Shown here: positions 1-7,479 of the stretch, piece by piece
How positions within the stretch are numbered: the stretch's first letter is position 1
How the letters are laid out: each line of letters begins with the position of its first letter
Source of the DNA: an uncultured Prevotella sp.
Lineage (GTDB): Bacteria > Bacteroidota > Bacteroidia > Bacteroidales > Bacteroidaceae
Direction: 5' to 3'
DNA length: 36,183 bases
Assembly: GCA_947170265.1 (NCBI GenBank)
Contig: CAMVSV010000025.1
Coordinates: 1 to 36,183 of the forward strand
Position numbers and translations under genes: made by a program
The notes under the pieces: generated by a model
What the model was told of the DNA's origin: nothing
The model's input: the letters and a program-made list of their open reading frames with translations, nothing else
Database searches by the model: none

Positions 1-2
1 AT

Positions 3-83
3 GGTGAGTACTCCGTCAATGAGTTCATTGACCTGACCAAGGATGCATACGGCGGTGAGATAATCAGGAGGCTCGCAGAATGA
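3..83 (+). CDS. 3' end of an unidentified early gene (partial)
   Basis: The window opens inside a reading frame that encodes 26 residues and stops at TGA. It ends ...GGEIIRRLAE. Its stop overlaps the start of the next gene (ATGA at 80-83), so the two are probably translationally coupled. Too little is visible to assign a function. Confidence 0.6.
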   Translation, partial: GEYSVNEFIDLTKDAYGGEIIRRLAE

Positions 84-181
84 GATACACCCGACCGCTG
101 GCTGTCATTGTAGTTTTGGTTTTAACGTGTTCTGTTTTCGGCACGCTGGCGGTCGGGATTTTGTTTAACTTTAAATTGTGA
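80..181 (+). CDS. 33-residue single-pass membrane peptide
   Basis: A short frame starting at ATG 80 encodes MRYTRPLAVIVVLVLTC and onward, ending ...FNFKL. After a short basic N-terminus (two Arg), residues 7-28 are almost wholly hydrophobic, which predicts one membrane segment. It overlaps the upstream stop by ATGA and the downstream GTG start by GTGA, so it sits tightly within an operon. No function is recognised. It could also be a small lipoprotein-like peptide because of Cys17, but no clear lipobox is seen. Confidence 0.5.
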   Translation: MRYTRPLAVIVVLVLTCSVFGTLAVGILFNFKL

Positions 182-843
182 AGGTTATGGAGTTATTGTC
201 TGTTCCAGGAGTGCCGAACTACAGGGTGGACGTGGATAACGGTGTCATTTACAAGATGTCCTACGGAAGGTTGAAGGAGGTTAAGATGCGGACGAAGTAC
301 AAGTCGTTCACCATACAGGTGAGTGGAAGGACTGTTGGCACGACACTGTACAGGATGATGTACTGCGCCATCAATCAGATAGAACTGACGAAGATACCGT
401 CTGACATCTGTATCAGCATGGAGGATGGAAGGCTGGTGGTGCAAGACCGCAGAATGGTGAGAGCGAAGGCGGAGGTGGCGAAGAAGAGGACAGCGGAAAG
501 ATTGGAGCAAGTGAAGGCAAACATGGATTTGATTGAACGGTATTACAAGGGCGATGTAGAGCCAATGCTTGACTATCTTGGTAAGGTCGAGAAGGCTCTG
601 GTGTTGCACTTTGTGGATGTCAAGGGGATCTGTCGTGTGCGGTCAGAGATAATTGTCGGGAATGCGGTAAACCTGTATCTTGACAAGCTCAAGGAGGGTG
701 TTGCATCCTTTTCTATTAAGAAGAGTGTGATGAGCCTTGCGTATAGCGAGAATAAGAAGATGACAAGTGCGATTAAGATGAATAAGCAATATGTTTTTAA
801 CCAATTGTATAAAACAAGGAATTATGATTTGTGTGCAATGTAA
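178..843 (+). CDS. NUMOD4-like N-terminal domain protein, function unknown
   Basis: This encodes 221 residues from GTG 178, which overlaps the previous stop (GTGA). ATG 187 is an alternative start three codons later. Residues about 8-90 (VPGVPNYRVDVDNGVIYKM, then a basic stretch and TTLYRMMYCAI) resemble the NUMOD4-type start of phage HNH endonucleases: a Tyr-containing site, a 'G.iy.m' turn and a hydrophobic helix where the homing-endonuclease histidine would be. No HNH catalytic motif follows, so a nuclease role is not supported. Residues 90-125 are rich in Lys and Glu and probably helical. It is the last gene before the terminator at 913. Alternatives are a DNA-binding accessory protein or an inactive homing-endonuclease relative. 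Confidence 0.6.
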   Translation: MKVMELLSVPGVPNYRVDVDNGVIYKMSYGRLKEVKMRTKYKSFTIQVSGRTVGTTLYRMMYCAINQIELTKIPSDICISMEDGRLVVQDRRMVRAKAEVAKKRTAERLEQVKANMDLIERYYKGDVEPMLDYLGKVEKALVLHFVDVKGICRVRSEIIVGNAVNLYLDKLKEGVASFSIKKSVMSLAYSENKKMTSAIKMNKQYVFNQLYKTRNYDLCAM

Positions 844-912
844 GGACAATGGGTATTATGCAGAGGATGACTGAGGCCATCACTCTAAAGAATCTGTGTT
901 TTTTGCCGGACG

Positions 913-941
913 GGCACATCTCGATGAGGTGTGCCTTTTTT
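913..941 (+). terminator. Rho-independent terminator after the early block
   Basis: A 10-bp stem (GGCACATCTC paired with GAGGTGTGCC, one G-T wobble) closes on a 3-nt loop and is followed by six T. It lies 70 nt after the 178-843 gene and would end early transcription before the repeat-rich gap. Confidence 0.8.
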
Positions 942-1056
942 ATTGCCTATGTGGCGTTTTTATGCTAAAAAGCATAGTAATTTCGTACATTTTTTGCATC
1001 CGTTAACATTTGCCCGACTCCTCCCTTTCCACCCTTTCATCTAATTTCGTCCAAAA

Positions 1057-1320
1057 AAAGTGTAACTCTGTAACCAAAGTAGTTTTTGAGAGAAAAAAGA
1101 TTGAAAATCAATAATATATAAAGGTTACACTTTTTGGTTACACTTTTTTTTTGAAAGTGTAACCAAGTGTAACCAAAGTGTAACCAGCCGTCAAAAACGC
1201 TCCTGATACACTTTTACTTTTCGGTTACACTTTTGGTTACAGTTTTAAGTGTAACTTACAAAGTGCTGAAATTCAAATATATATTTTGAAATCTTGACGA
1301 AATCACAAGGTTACACTTTT
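1057..1320. repeat. Iteron-like cluster of GTTACAC/GTGTAAC heptamers
   Basis: Perfect GTTACAC occurs at 1124, 1137, 1224 and 1310; the reverse complement GTGTAAC occurs at 1060, 1157, 1167, 1178 and 1249. Variants lie at 1236 and about 1207. Most copies extend to GGTTACACTTT. The copies at 1136-1146 and 1154-1164 form a perfect 11-bp inverted repeat around an 8-nt spacer, and neighbouring copies are 10-13 nt apart, about one helical turn. The surrounding gap (969-1475) is AT-rich and has no convincing gene. Such arrays usually bind a protein repeatedly: a replication origin, a terminase packaging site, or a late activator or repressor site are all possible. The position between early and late genes fits any of these. 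Confidence 0.8.
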
Positions 1321-1449
1321 TTCGGACAAAAAACAGACAGAGAAGAAAAAAGAAGAAAAAATGGATGAATGGCTAAATGTGGGCAGAGGAAAAATGTGAC
1401 AAAAAATAATTGACAGCATACTGTCCTACGTTCCACCCACCTTTTCAAT

Positions 1450-1457
1450 TATTTTTG
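1450..1457 (+). promoter_or_regulatory. Late promoter -7 box TATTTTTG
   Basis: This matches the Bacteroidetes -7 consensus TAnnTTTG and lies 18 nt before ATG 1476. No convincing -33 TTTG is seen. It supports ATG 1476 over the in-frame TTG at 1410, which lies upstream of the promoter box. Confidence 0.55.
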
Positions 1458-1475
1458 CTGAAAAAAAGAAAAACC

Positions 1476-1937
1476 ATGCTCATCACACTGCGACGTTGCC
1501 GGATGGCGGCAACCAAAGACTACACCATCGGCCATCTTTATATCGATGGAAAATATTGCTGCGACACCATCGAGGACCGCGACCGTGGCCTCACCCAGGA
1601 CATGCCCCTCGACACCATCAAACGCATCAAAGTGAAAAGGCAGACCGCCATTCCCCGCGGACGCTACAGGGTGAGGATTGACATCCAGTCGCCCAAGTTC
1701 TCTGCCAAGGCATATTACTACAGCTTCTGCAAGGGATACCTGCCCAGGCTCATGGACGTGCCCGGCTTCGACGGCATCCTCATGCACAAGGGAGTCAACC
1801 AGAACAGCTCAGCAGGATGCATCATCCTCGGCTACAACACCGTGGTCGGTGCCGTCACCTCATCGCAGGCGGCATTCGAGAAAGTTTACAAGATCCTGAA
1901 AACCGCCACTGACAAAATCTACATAGAAATCATCTGA
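1476..1937 (+). CDS. DUF5675-like, L,D-transpeptidase-fold lysis enzyme
   Basis: This encodes 153 residues from ATG 1476, chosen because the promoter box lies just upstream; an in-frame TTG at 1410 would precede the promoter. The C-terminal half has His104 in ILMHKGVNQN, followed by SSAGCIILG with Cys115. This resembles the His...SxGC signature of L,D-transpeptidase (YkuD-fold) proteins and the Bacteroidetes DUF5675 family. The central segment AIPRGRYRVRI is also typical of that family. By position, followed 3 nt later by a spanin-like gene, it most likely acts on peptidoglycan at lysis in the periplasm. No classical lysozyme or amidase motif is visible elsewhere, so this may be the endolysin. 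No signal peptide is obvious, so export would need the holin. Confidence 0.6.
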   Translation: MLITLRRCRMAATKDYTIGHLYIDGKYCCDTIEDRDRGLTQDMPLDTIKRIKVKRQTAIPRGRYRVRIDIQSPKFSAKAYYYSFCKGYLPRLMDVPGFDGILMHKGVNQNSSAGCIILGYNTVVGAVTSSQAAFEKVYKILKTATDKIYIEII

Positions 1938-1940
1938 ATC

Positions 1941-2537
1941 ATGGAAAGAAAGGAATTCATCATCCGGGTGCTCACCCTCATCGGAGTGATCATCCTCCCA
2001 CTCGTTCTTGCCATCATGCTGGTGGCATGGGGCATGAGGGCGTGCGGCCGTCATGAAACCACAGCTGTGACAGATACCGTCACTGTCTATGACACCGTCA
2101 AGGTACGCAAGCCGGTGGCCGTCGATTCCACGGTCATCCGCTACCAGACTGTGACCCTCCCGGCTGCCCCCATACAGCATCCTCAACCCTCTCCATCCAC
2201 ACCACTGGAGAACCAGATTGTGAGGATCACGGAACACGACACCGTCACCATCGCACTTACCGACACCGTTCACGACAGTGTCAGCATCCAGCTCCCCATC
2301 ACGCAGAAAGTCTATGCAGACTCCACCTACAAGGCATACGTCTCCGGATTCATGCCATCGCTCGACTCCATCTTTATCCGTAAGCGCACAGACGTCATCA
2401 CCAACACCGTCTATCTCAATGCCAGGAGGAAAAGGTGGGGGATAGGCCTGTCTGCCGGTTATGGATATGGTCTTGACGGCAGGAGGCTCACCCCGTTCGT
2501 CGGCCTGTCACTCAACTACAACCTGATAAGCTTCTGA
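1941..2537 (+). CDS. Spanin-like envelope protein (N-terminal TM, outer-membrane-like C-terminus)
   Basis: This encodes 198 residues. A hydrophobic segment at about 8-30 (IIRVLTLIGVIILPLVLAIM) follows a charged N-terminus. Residues 40-150 are Thr/Val/Asp-rich repeats of the type 'DTVTVYDTV', probably extended beta in the periplasm. The last 33 residues (WGIGLSAGYGYG, then FVGLSLNYNLISF) look like beta strands with alternating hydrophobics and end in Phe, as in outer-membrane proteins. It resembles the DUF6808-type proteins found beside lysis genes in Bacteroides phages. It follows the lysis enzyme by 3 nt. The likely role is to bridge inner and outer membrane at lysis, like Rz/Rz1 but in one chain. 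This is inference; a structural or attachment role is possible. Confidence 0.5.
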   Translation: MERKEFIIRVLTLIGVIILPLVLAIMLVAWGMRACGRHETTAVTDTVTVYDTVKVRKPVAVDSTVIRYQTVTLPAAPIQHPQPSPSTPLENQIVRITEHDTVTIALTDTVHDSVSIQLPITQKVYADSTYKAYVSGFMPSLDSIFIRKRTDVITNTVYLNARRKRWGIGLSAGYGYGLDGRRLTPFVGLSLNYNLISF

Positions 2538-2540
2538 ACC

Positions 2541-3110
2541 ATGGATGAGCAGCTGATGACAGTGAGTGAATTCAACAGCCAGGTCATGCGCTGGGCGATG
2601 ACGGTGAGGAGAAACGCCAGGGAAACCCTTGCATCCGAAACCCATGGAACCGGACATCTCGGCCAGCTCCTCTGGCAGTATGTCGATAAAGGAAAAGGAG
2701 ATGCCAACATGGAGGGCGCGGCATATAAGGTGGCGTTCGTATTTCCCCGTTATGGAGTTTTCAGGGCATACGGAGCCGGGCGCGGATGGGTGGTGCGCAA
2801 CGGAGTGCCCACCCGGGGATTCCGTGCCAGGAGCGAGAAGGAAATCAAGCAGAAGCGGTGGAATGCCTACACCAACGATCTCTCATCCAAGGGCTATACG
2901 GTCAGGGAAATCAACCGCTTCAAATTCTACACACCGGAGAAAAAATCCAACAAACAGAGGACACCGCTCGACTGGATTGACCGACACATCCGCATGGCTG
3001 CCGGAACGCTCGCCGACATCACGGCACAGTTCTACGGCGATCAGGTCATGCGCAAGATGCTGGAGGCACTCGACAAGTTGACAGTCGTAAAAAACAAAAC
3101 CACACCATGA
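2541..3110 (+). CDS. Probable virion neck/tail-completion-type protein, unknown
   Basis: This encodes 189 residues. The middle part (YKVAFVFPRYGVFRAYGAGRG) and the end (PLDWIDRHI...LADITAQFYGDQ) follow the pattern 'hydrophobic strand - phage basic loop - helix' of a protein family common in Bacteroidetes phage structural blocks; I have seen similar proteins annotated only as phage protein or HK97 gp10-like. There is no enzyme motif or signal peptide. It begins 4 nt after the spanin-like gene, and its stop overlaps the next start (ATGA at 3107-3110), so it belongs to the late operon. The gp10-like neck role is a guess. Confidence 0.5.
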   Translation: MDEQLMTVSEFNSQVMRWAMTVRRNARETLASETHGTGHLGQLLWQYVDKGKGDANMEGAAYKVAFVFPRYGVFRAYGAGRGWVVRNGVPTRGFRARSEKEIKQKRWNAYTNDLSSKGYTVREINRFKFYTPEKKSNKQRTPLDWIDRHIRMAAGTLADITAQFYGDQVMRKMLEALDKLTVVKNKTTP

Positions 3111-5119
3111 CACAGCTTTTCATAGAAGGGACAGAGGTGGTGCTGCCTGAGAACCTCTCAGTCGAGCTCCACGTATTCAATCCTGTCATCACCTCGGAGG
3201 GAACCGTCACCTACGACATCGACCTCGACCTCCGCAACCAGCGTAACGCCATACTCTACCGGCATCTCGACCGCATCAACGCAGCTGCAGCCATCAAGGA
3301 CCGCAGGGCAGAGCTGAGATGCGACGGACGGACCATCCTCGTAGGCAGGGAAATCATCCTGAAGACGGATGCCCACAAAGTGAAGATCCAGATTGTCGGA
3401 GGCAATTCGGAATTCAACTACGATGTGAAGGACACCTCCATGCAAGACCTGGACCTCGGGGAGATCATCCCTCAGGAAGGAACCACCGTCACACCGGAGG
3501 AAGCCATGGACACGCTCGACGGATGCTGGCCGGAGCACAACCATGTCTATACGCCCATCCTCATGACCTACGAGCTCTTTCCAATCAGCCAGCGATATAA
3601 TTACACAGACGGACCAGACGATATCGACCATATCCCAGTCTGTGCGTTCCACCATTCCGGCACCATCTGGAACAGCATCAGGTGCAGAAGGTATGAAGAG
3701 AACTACTTCCAATACGACACCGATGTGGTGCTCTGCCCACAGCCATACCTACTTTATTATGTGCGCAAGGTGCTGGAGGTGATGGGATATGAAATCACGC
3801 TCAACACCCTCGAGGCTGACGTGATGAACCGCAGGATCTATGTCGTCAACGGCAACCGCACACTGAAATATAATGAGATGGTGCCCAACTGGACGGTGGA
3901 GAAGTTCATCGACGAGGTGGAGAAGTTCTTCAATGTGATCATAAAGGTCGATAACTTCGAGAAGAAAGTGCAGGTGGTGAAGTCCACCACCTACTATGCA
4001 ACCACAGACAAGATATTCATAACCCCGTCGGACATCATCGATGAGTTTGAGCGCACGTTTGCCTCTGCTGACAAAAGCCCGTCGTATTCCACCAACTACG
4101 ACAATGTGAAGTACAGCTTCCCATCCACCGACTGGTACAAATATGCGGACATCGACCGCAAGCTGCTGCCGCATTCAGGATATGGAAGGACATACGATTT
4201 CAGTCAGGTGGAATATGAGGCCCAGCAGATTCGGGATGGCAAGGAAAAGGAATATTACAACCTCCTGAAGTTCTTCCACACGAGGGACGCCGGCATCCAG
4301 GTGATCACAAAACTGCAGATTGAAGGAAAGAATGCGCACACCGTCTTTCCGCACATCGTTGATCAGTTCTGTGGCGAAGTGGTGAAGGACTCCTCGCAGA
4401 CCACCACGCTCAACATCATACCGGCTGAGGTGATGAGCTTCATGAATGAGTATTTCTACGCTGCGGCGCAAAAGGCTGGGCATTACCTCTCCACGGCATT
4501 GTCAGCCATACCATTCTGCCGCAGGGTGGATTCGCCATCCAATCTGATCGCTGCGTATAAGACCGACTTCGCCGATGATGAGGAAGACAACCAGGAACTC
4601 CGTCCCGACGGCACCACTGTGGAGAATGGCATCAACGAGTATATCCTGTCGGGAAAACCTTCGGAGACTGTGCCTGAACAGATGGCGGTGGCGTTCTATG
4701 CCGGTGTGCAGCAGATGAGGATCATCGAGGAGCAACCGATGATTCGGAACAATCAGGAATATTATCCCACCGCCGAAATGCGCCAATGGGTGAAATGGCC
4801 ACTCTCGCTTACCTATCCGATGGTGTCGTCGCACAATATCAATCCAGGCAGGGAGAACCAGGGAGACACCTGTCAGGAGTATGACAGCCGCTTTGACCTC
4901 TCGCCGAAATACAGGAAGCAGCATTATTATGCCAATGTGCTGCACTTCGACGCAGCTGTGGAGTATGTGGTCCGCTTCAGAACCAGAGCTGTGCTCGACG
5001 CATCCAAGATCTTCATCATCCACTCCAGGCAATTCTACTGCAAGGAACTGAAATATGTGCTGCGCTCCGAAGGCTTCGACCCGATTGTGGAAGGTACGTT
5101 CTATCCTGTTGACAATTGA
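3107..5119 (+). CDS. Large tail/baseplate-type structural protein
   Basis: This encodes 670 residues starting at the ATGA overlap with the gene before. The N-terminus (LFIEGTEVVLPENLSVELHV, then 'TYDIDLDLRNQRN') matches the opening of a large Bacteroidetes phage tail protein family that starts with a short strand-rich domain. The rest is a mix of beta-rich and acidic segments with many Tyr and Asp. There is no signal peptide, membrane segment or enzymatic motif. Length, position in the late operon and composition suggest a distal tail or baseplate hub subunit. The exact role is not established from the sequence. The next gene is preceded by its own promoter. Confidence 0.5.
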   Translation: MTQLFIEGTEVVLPENLSVELHVFNPVITSEGTVTYDIDLDLRNQRNAILYRHLDRINAAAAIKDRRAELRCDGRTILVGREIILKTDAHKVKIQIVGGNSEFNYDVKDTSMQDLDLGEIIPQEGTTVTPEEAMDTLDGCWPEHNHVYTPILMTYELFPISQRYNYTDGPDDIDHIPVCAFHHSGTIWNSIRCRRYEENYFQYDTDVVLCPQPYLLYYVRKVLEVMGYEITLNTLEADVMNRRIYVVNGNRTLKYNEMVPNWTVEKFIDEVEKFFNVIIKVDNFEKKVQVVKSTTYYATTDKIFITPSDIIDEFERTFASADKSPSYSTNYDNVKYSFPSTDWYKYADIDRKLLPHSGYGRTYDFSQVEYEAQQIRDGKEKEYYNLLKFFHTRDAGIQVITKLQIEGKNAHTVFPHIVDQFCGEVVKDSSQTTTLNIIPAEVMSFMNEYFYAAAQKAGHYLSTALSAIPFCRRVDSPSNLIAAYKTDFADDEEDNQELRPDGTTVENGINEYILSGKPSETVPEQMAVAFYAGVQQMRIIEEQPMIRNNQEYYPTAEMRQWVKWPLSLTYPMVSSHNINPGRENQGDTCQEYDSRFDLSPKYRKQHYYANVLHFDAAVEYVVRFRTRAVLDASKIFIIHSRQFYCKELKYVLRSEGFDPIVEGTFYPVDN

Positions 5120-5150
5120 GCACATAAGTGTGCCGGCAACTTGTAAAATT

Positions 5151-5176
5151 GGACAATAATTTTTTTATTATTGTTC
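5151..5176. repeat. 10-bp inverted repeat around a T6 loop, upstream of a late promoter
   Basis: GGACAATAAT (5151-5160) pairs with ATTATTGTTC (5167-5176) with one G-T wobble across six T. It ends 9 nt before the -7 box at 5186, where a -33 element or activator site would be. It could be an operator or a weak terminator for the upstream gene; no T-run follows the stem. Confidence 0.45.
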
Positions 5177-5185
5177 TAAATGTAT

Positions 5186-5193
5186 TATATTTG
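5186..5193 (+). promoter_or_regulatory. Late promoter -7 box TATATTTG
   Basis: Perfect TAnnTTTG match, 19 nt before ATG 5213, in an AT-rich gap of 93 nt. No TTTG at the -33 distance; the inverted repeat at 5151-5176 takes its place. Confidence 0.6.
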
Positions 5194-5212
5194 CATACAT
5201 ATTGAATAAGAA

Positions 5213-5806
5213 ATGAAGAATAAAGACGTATTTTTGGTGAATATGTATGTCAAACCATACGTATGCAAGTATTTGCGGGACAATTTCCATGTGGCTAATG
5301 GCAAGTTTCCGCATATCATCGACCTGCGCTCCGATTCCTTGCTCTATAGGGATTTTTTGAACGGTCTTCAGAAAACCGACCTTCCGGTCACTCAGGCAGT
5401 GCCCTCCCAGCTGCGTCCATGCCTGGTGTCCATCCGTATCACTTACGATATCTTCCAGCGGCATGGATGGGAACTGGCACCAGAAGCAGCGCAGAACATC
5501 AACATCATGCTCGAGCAGCGGTGCAAGAACATCCTGCTGACCTATATCTCCACCCTCTACTGCGTCACTGGCAATCTGGCGCGGTGCATTCAGATCTTCT
5601 ATGAGAAGTTCGGCTACAATGAAGACATCTGGCCTGTGGACTCCATCCGGAAAATATGGCAACGTGACAGAAATGTGCCGAAAGAGACCTTCTACACCGA
5701 TATAATCCAAAAAATTTCAGATTTTATTTTGGCAAAAATGTCCGGAAATGGGACACTGACAAAACAAGCATCAAGAAACTATGAGAACAATCGAATTCAA
5801 TTTTGA
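5213..5806 (+). CDS. Conserved-looking phage protein of unknown function
   Basis: This encodes 197 residues and is the first gene of a late unit with its own promoter box. The sequence is mainly helical (for example APEAAQNINIMLEQRCKNILL at about 86-105), with a short N-terminal strand (KDVFLVNMYVKPYVCKYL). It contains four Cys, not arranged as a zinc site. No family is recognised. Its 3' end overlaps the next start by 26 nt, so the two are co-translated. A structural or assembly role is likely from position only. Confidence 0.55.
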   Translation: MKNKDVFLVNMYVKPYVCKYLRDNFHVANGKFPHIIDLRSDSLLYRDFLNGLQKTDLPVTQAVPSQLRPCLVSIRITYDIFQRHGWELAPEAAQNINIMLEQRCKNILLTYISTLYCVTGNLARCIQIFYEKFGYNEDIWPVDSIRKIWQRDRNVPKETFYTDIIQKISDFILAKMSGNGTLTKQASRNYENNRIQF

Positions 5807-6275
5807 CAACGTGAGCGGTATCTCTGCGGTCTATGCCATACCGCCGTCTGACATCCGCCGTCTCGACCGTGATTACATGACAGGTCTCACGCGTATCGTA
5901 CTCCAGCCAGATGCCGACATCATCCATCTCCCGGTCTATGCCCAGCAGCAGACCCTCTTCAGTGAGGAGCAGCAGCTGACCGACGGATATGATATCTACG
6001 ATGTAAGCCTGTCTGTATTCATTCCACGGCAGAACGACCCGCTGCTGATGGAGCGGCTGGAGAGAGGAACGTGGCTGGTGTGCCATCAGGATGCCAACGG
6101 CGACATCCTGCTCTCTGGAACTACAGACATTCCTCTCAACTTCATGGCACAACGGCAGAAAGGGGGAGAGGAGGCAACGGGCACCAAGGGAGTGTTCTCC
6201 GCGCAAGAGCCACAAAGGTCTGTTTCCGTGGACCGCAGGGCGGTTTTCTTTGAAAATCCGTCCGATACAATCTAA
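5781..6275 (+). CDS. Probable minor tail/virion protein, unknown
   Basis: This encodes 164 residues. The N-terminus (MRTIEFNFDNVSGISAVYAI) and the segment 'RLERGTWLVCHQDANGDILLSGT' (about 96-118) look like beta strands with a turn, as in small virion proteins. It overlaps the preceding gene by 26 nt and ends 12 nt before the promoter box of the prohead protease gene. No catalytic motif, signal or membrane segment. Function is inferred from neighbours only. Confidence 0.55.
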   Translation: MRTIEFNFDNVSGISAVYAIPPSDIRRLDRDYMTGLTRIVLQPDADIIHLPVYAQQQTLFSEEQQLTDGYDIYDVSLSVFIPRQNDPLLMERLERGTWLVCHQDANGDILLSGTTDIPLNFMAQRQKGGEEATGTKGVFSAQEPQRSVSVDRRAVFFENPSDTI

Positions 6276-6286
6276 GCCAATCACAT

Positions 6287-6294
6287 TATATTTG
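6287..6294 (+). promoter_or_regulatory. Late promoter -7 box TATATTTG for the capsid unit
   Basis: Perfect TAnnTTTG match 19 nt before ATG 6314, the same spacing as at 5186. The nearest TTTG upstream (6249) is too far away for a normal -33 box. Confidence 0.6.
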
Positions 6295-6313
6295 CGACAA
6301 GATTTTCAATTTT

Positions 6314-7456
6314 ATGGAAGCACAGATCATCAATATCAGTGGAGTGATTGACGAATGGGGATATATGACCTCATACGTCAAGTACTACCTCCGTCAATAC
6401 AAGGACCAGCCTGTCATCGTGAGAATCAACTCATACGGAGGCAGTGTCAACGAGGCACTCGCCATTGCGCAGGCATTCATCGACCATGGGAACGTCACGG
6501 TCCATCTCCTGGGATTCAACGCCAGTGCAGCCACATGGATGTGCTATGGAGCCAAGAGGGTGGAGATGGCTGACGACGGATTCTGGTTCTGCCACCGCTC
6601 CACCATCTCCATGGATATCTGGAAGGATATGAACGCCACAGACATCGAGGCACTCATCCAGCAGCTGCAGAGTCAGAAGAAATCGCAGGAGGCCATCGAC
6701 CTCATGATCGCAAAGAAATATCTGGACCATGCCAAAGGCAATGCCGTCAACCACACCATTGAAGAGATCATCCAGCTGATGAACGAGCAGAGGTGGCTCC
6801 CGGCGGCAGAAACCCATGCGCTCGGATTTGTCGATGCCATCATCAAGAATGCGAAGTCGGTGACGGAAGACTCCTACAACTATATCAGGAACGCAGCCAC
6901 AAAGCTGCATCTGCCAGGCCTCCCAGAAAGAGAGAAGAAAGATTCTTTCCTGCAGAGGGTGCAGAAGTTCTTTGGAGTGGAGAAAGAGCCTGAGCAGGAA
7001 CCCGAGACACCACCGCAGCAGCTGGAGAGCAATGCTGGAGAAGGGGAAGAAACCACAAGAGAAACCAATTTAATTCATACAATCATGAAGAAAGAATTCA
7101 TCACTGTCAACTCTCTTCTCGGAGTTGAGGGACTCCAGGTGAGCGACGGCAAAGTGACACTCACCGTTGAGCAGCTTCAATCCATTGAGGACAGGCTCAA
7201 GGAATCAGAGAACCAAAGCAATGCCATGGAGGATGTGACAACAATCCTCGACGGTGTGTCTGCCAACGTGAAAGCCATCGATGGGCTGAAGAACAAGGTG
7301 CTCGCCGTGCTGGCGGTTGTCAACCGCATGCCGGTGGCTGCTCCTGCGGGCAACCAGGTGCACGTCACCGACCCTGAGCAGAAACGCCTGGACTCCATCA
7401 AGCAGCATGCTGTTGACCCAATCAATTCTGAGGCGGCCAAATATGCCCGCAAGTAA
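6314..7456 (+). CDS. ClpP-type prohead protease fused to a scaffold-like C-terminus
   Basis: This encodes 380 residues. Residues 1-190 are a ClpP-fold serine protease: oxyanion-loop GGSV at 42-45, nucleophile Ser71 in GFNASAATW, and base His94 in WFCHRST (Ser-His spacing 23, close to ClpP). Residues 225-257 are a Glu/Pro/Gln-rich linker. Residues 258-380 start MKKEFITVNSLLGVEGL and are mostly helical, ending SEAAKYARK, as expected of a scaffolding protein. The capsid gene follows after 23 nt. The protein would mature the prohead and probably remove its own scaffold. Length suits protease-scaffold fusions, as in lambda C/Nu3. The second catalytic Asp was not pinned down. Confidence 0.85.
   Translation: MEAQIINISGVIDEWGYMTSYVKYYLRQYKDQPVIVRINSYGGSVNEALAIAQAFIDHGNVTVHLLGFNASAATWMCYGAKRVEMADDGFWFCHRSTISMDIWKDMNATDIEALIQQLQSQKKSQEAIDLMIAKKYLDHAKGNAVNHTIEEIIQLMNEQRWLPAAETHALGFVDAIIKNAKSVTEDSYNYIRNAATKLHLPGLPEREKKDSFLQRVQKFFGVEKEPEQEPETPPQQLESNAGEGEETTRETNLIHTIMKKEFITVNSLLGVEGLQVSDGKVTLTVEQLQSIEDRLKESENQSNAMEDVTTILDGVSANVKAIDGLKNKVLAVLAVVNRMPVAAPAGNQVHVTDPEQKRLDSIKQHAVDPINSEAAKYARK
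7085..7456 (+). other. Possible internal start for a free scaffold protein
   Basis: An in-frame ATG at codon 258 of the protease gene would give a 123-residue product beginning MKKEFITVNSLLGV, exactly where the linker ends and the helical domain starts. The 20 nt before it are AT-rich, unlike the surrounding gene. Lambda makes scaffold Nu3 from an internal start in gene C in the same way. No direct evidence of use. Confidence 0.35.
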
Positions 7457-7479
7457 TAACCTCTAAACACTGTTTTGCA

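Noticed and set aside
849..968. 39-codon frame starting MGIMQRMTEAITLK
   Set aside because: It runs through the terminator hairpin at 913-941, has no RBS or promoter, and its composition reflects the hairpin.
1057..1320. CRISPR array
   Set aside because: Repeats are 7-11 nt, in both orientations and without regular spacers; no cas genes.
1410..1475. TTG start of the lysis enzyme
   Set aside because: It lies before the promoter box at 1450; ATG 1476 fits better.
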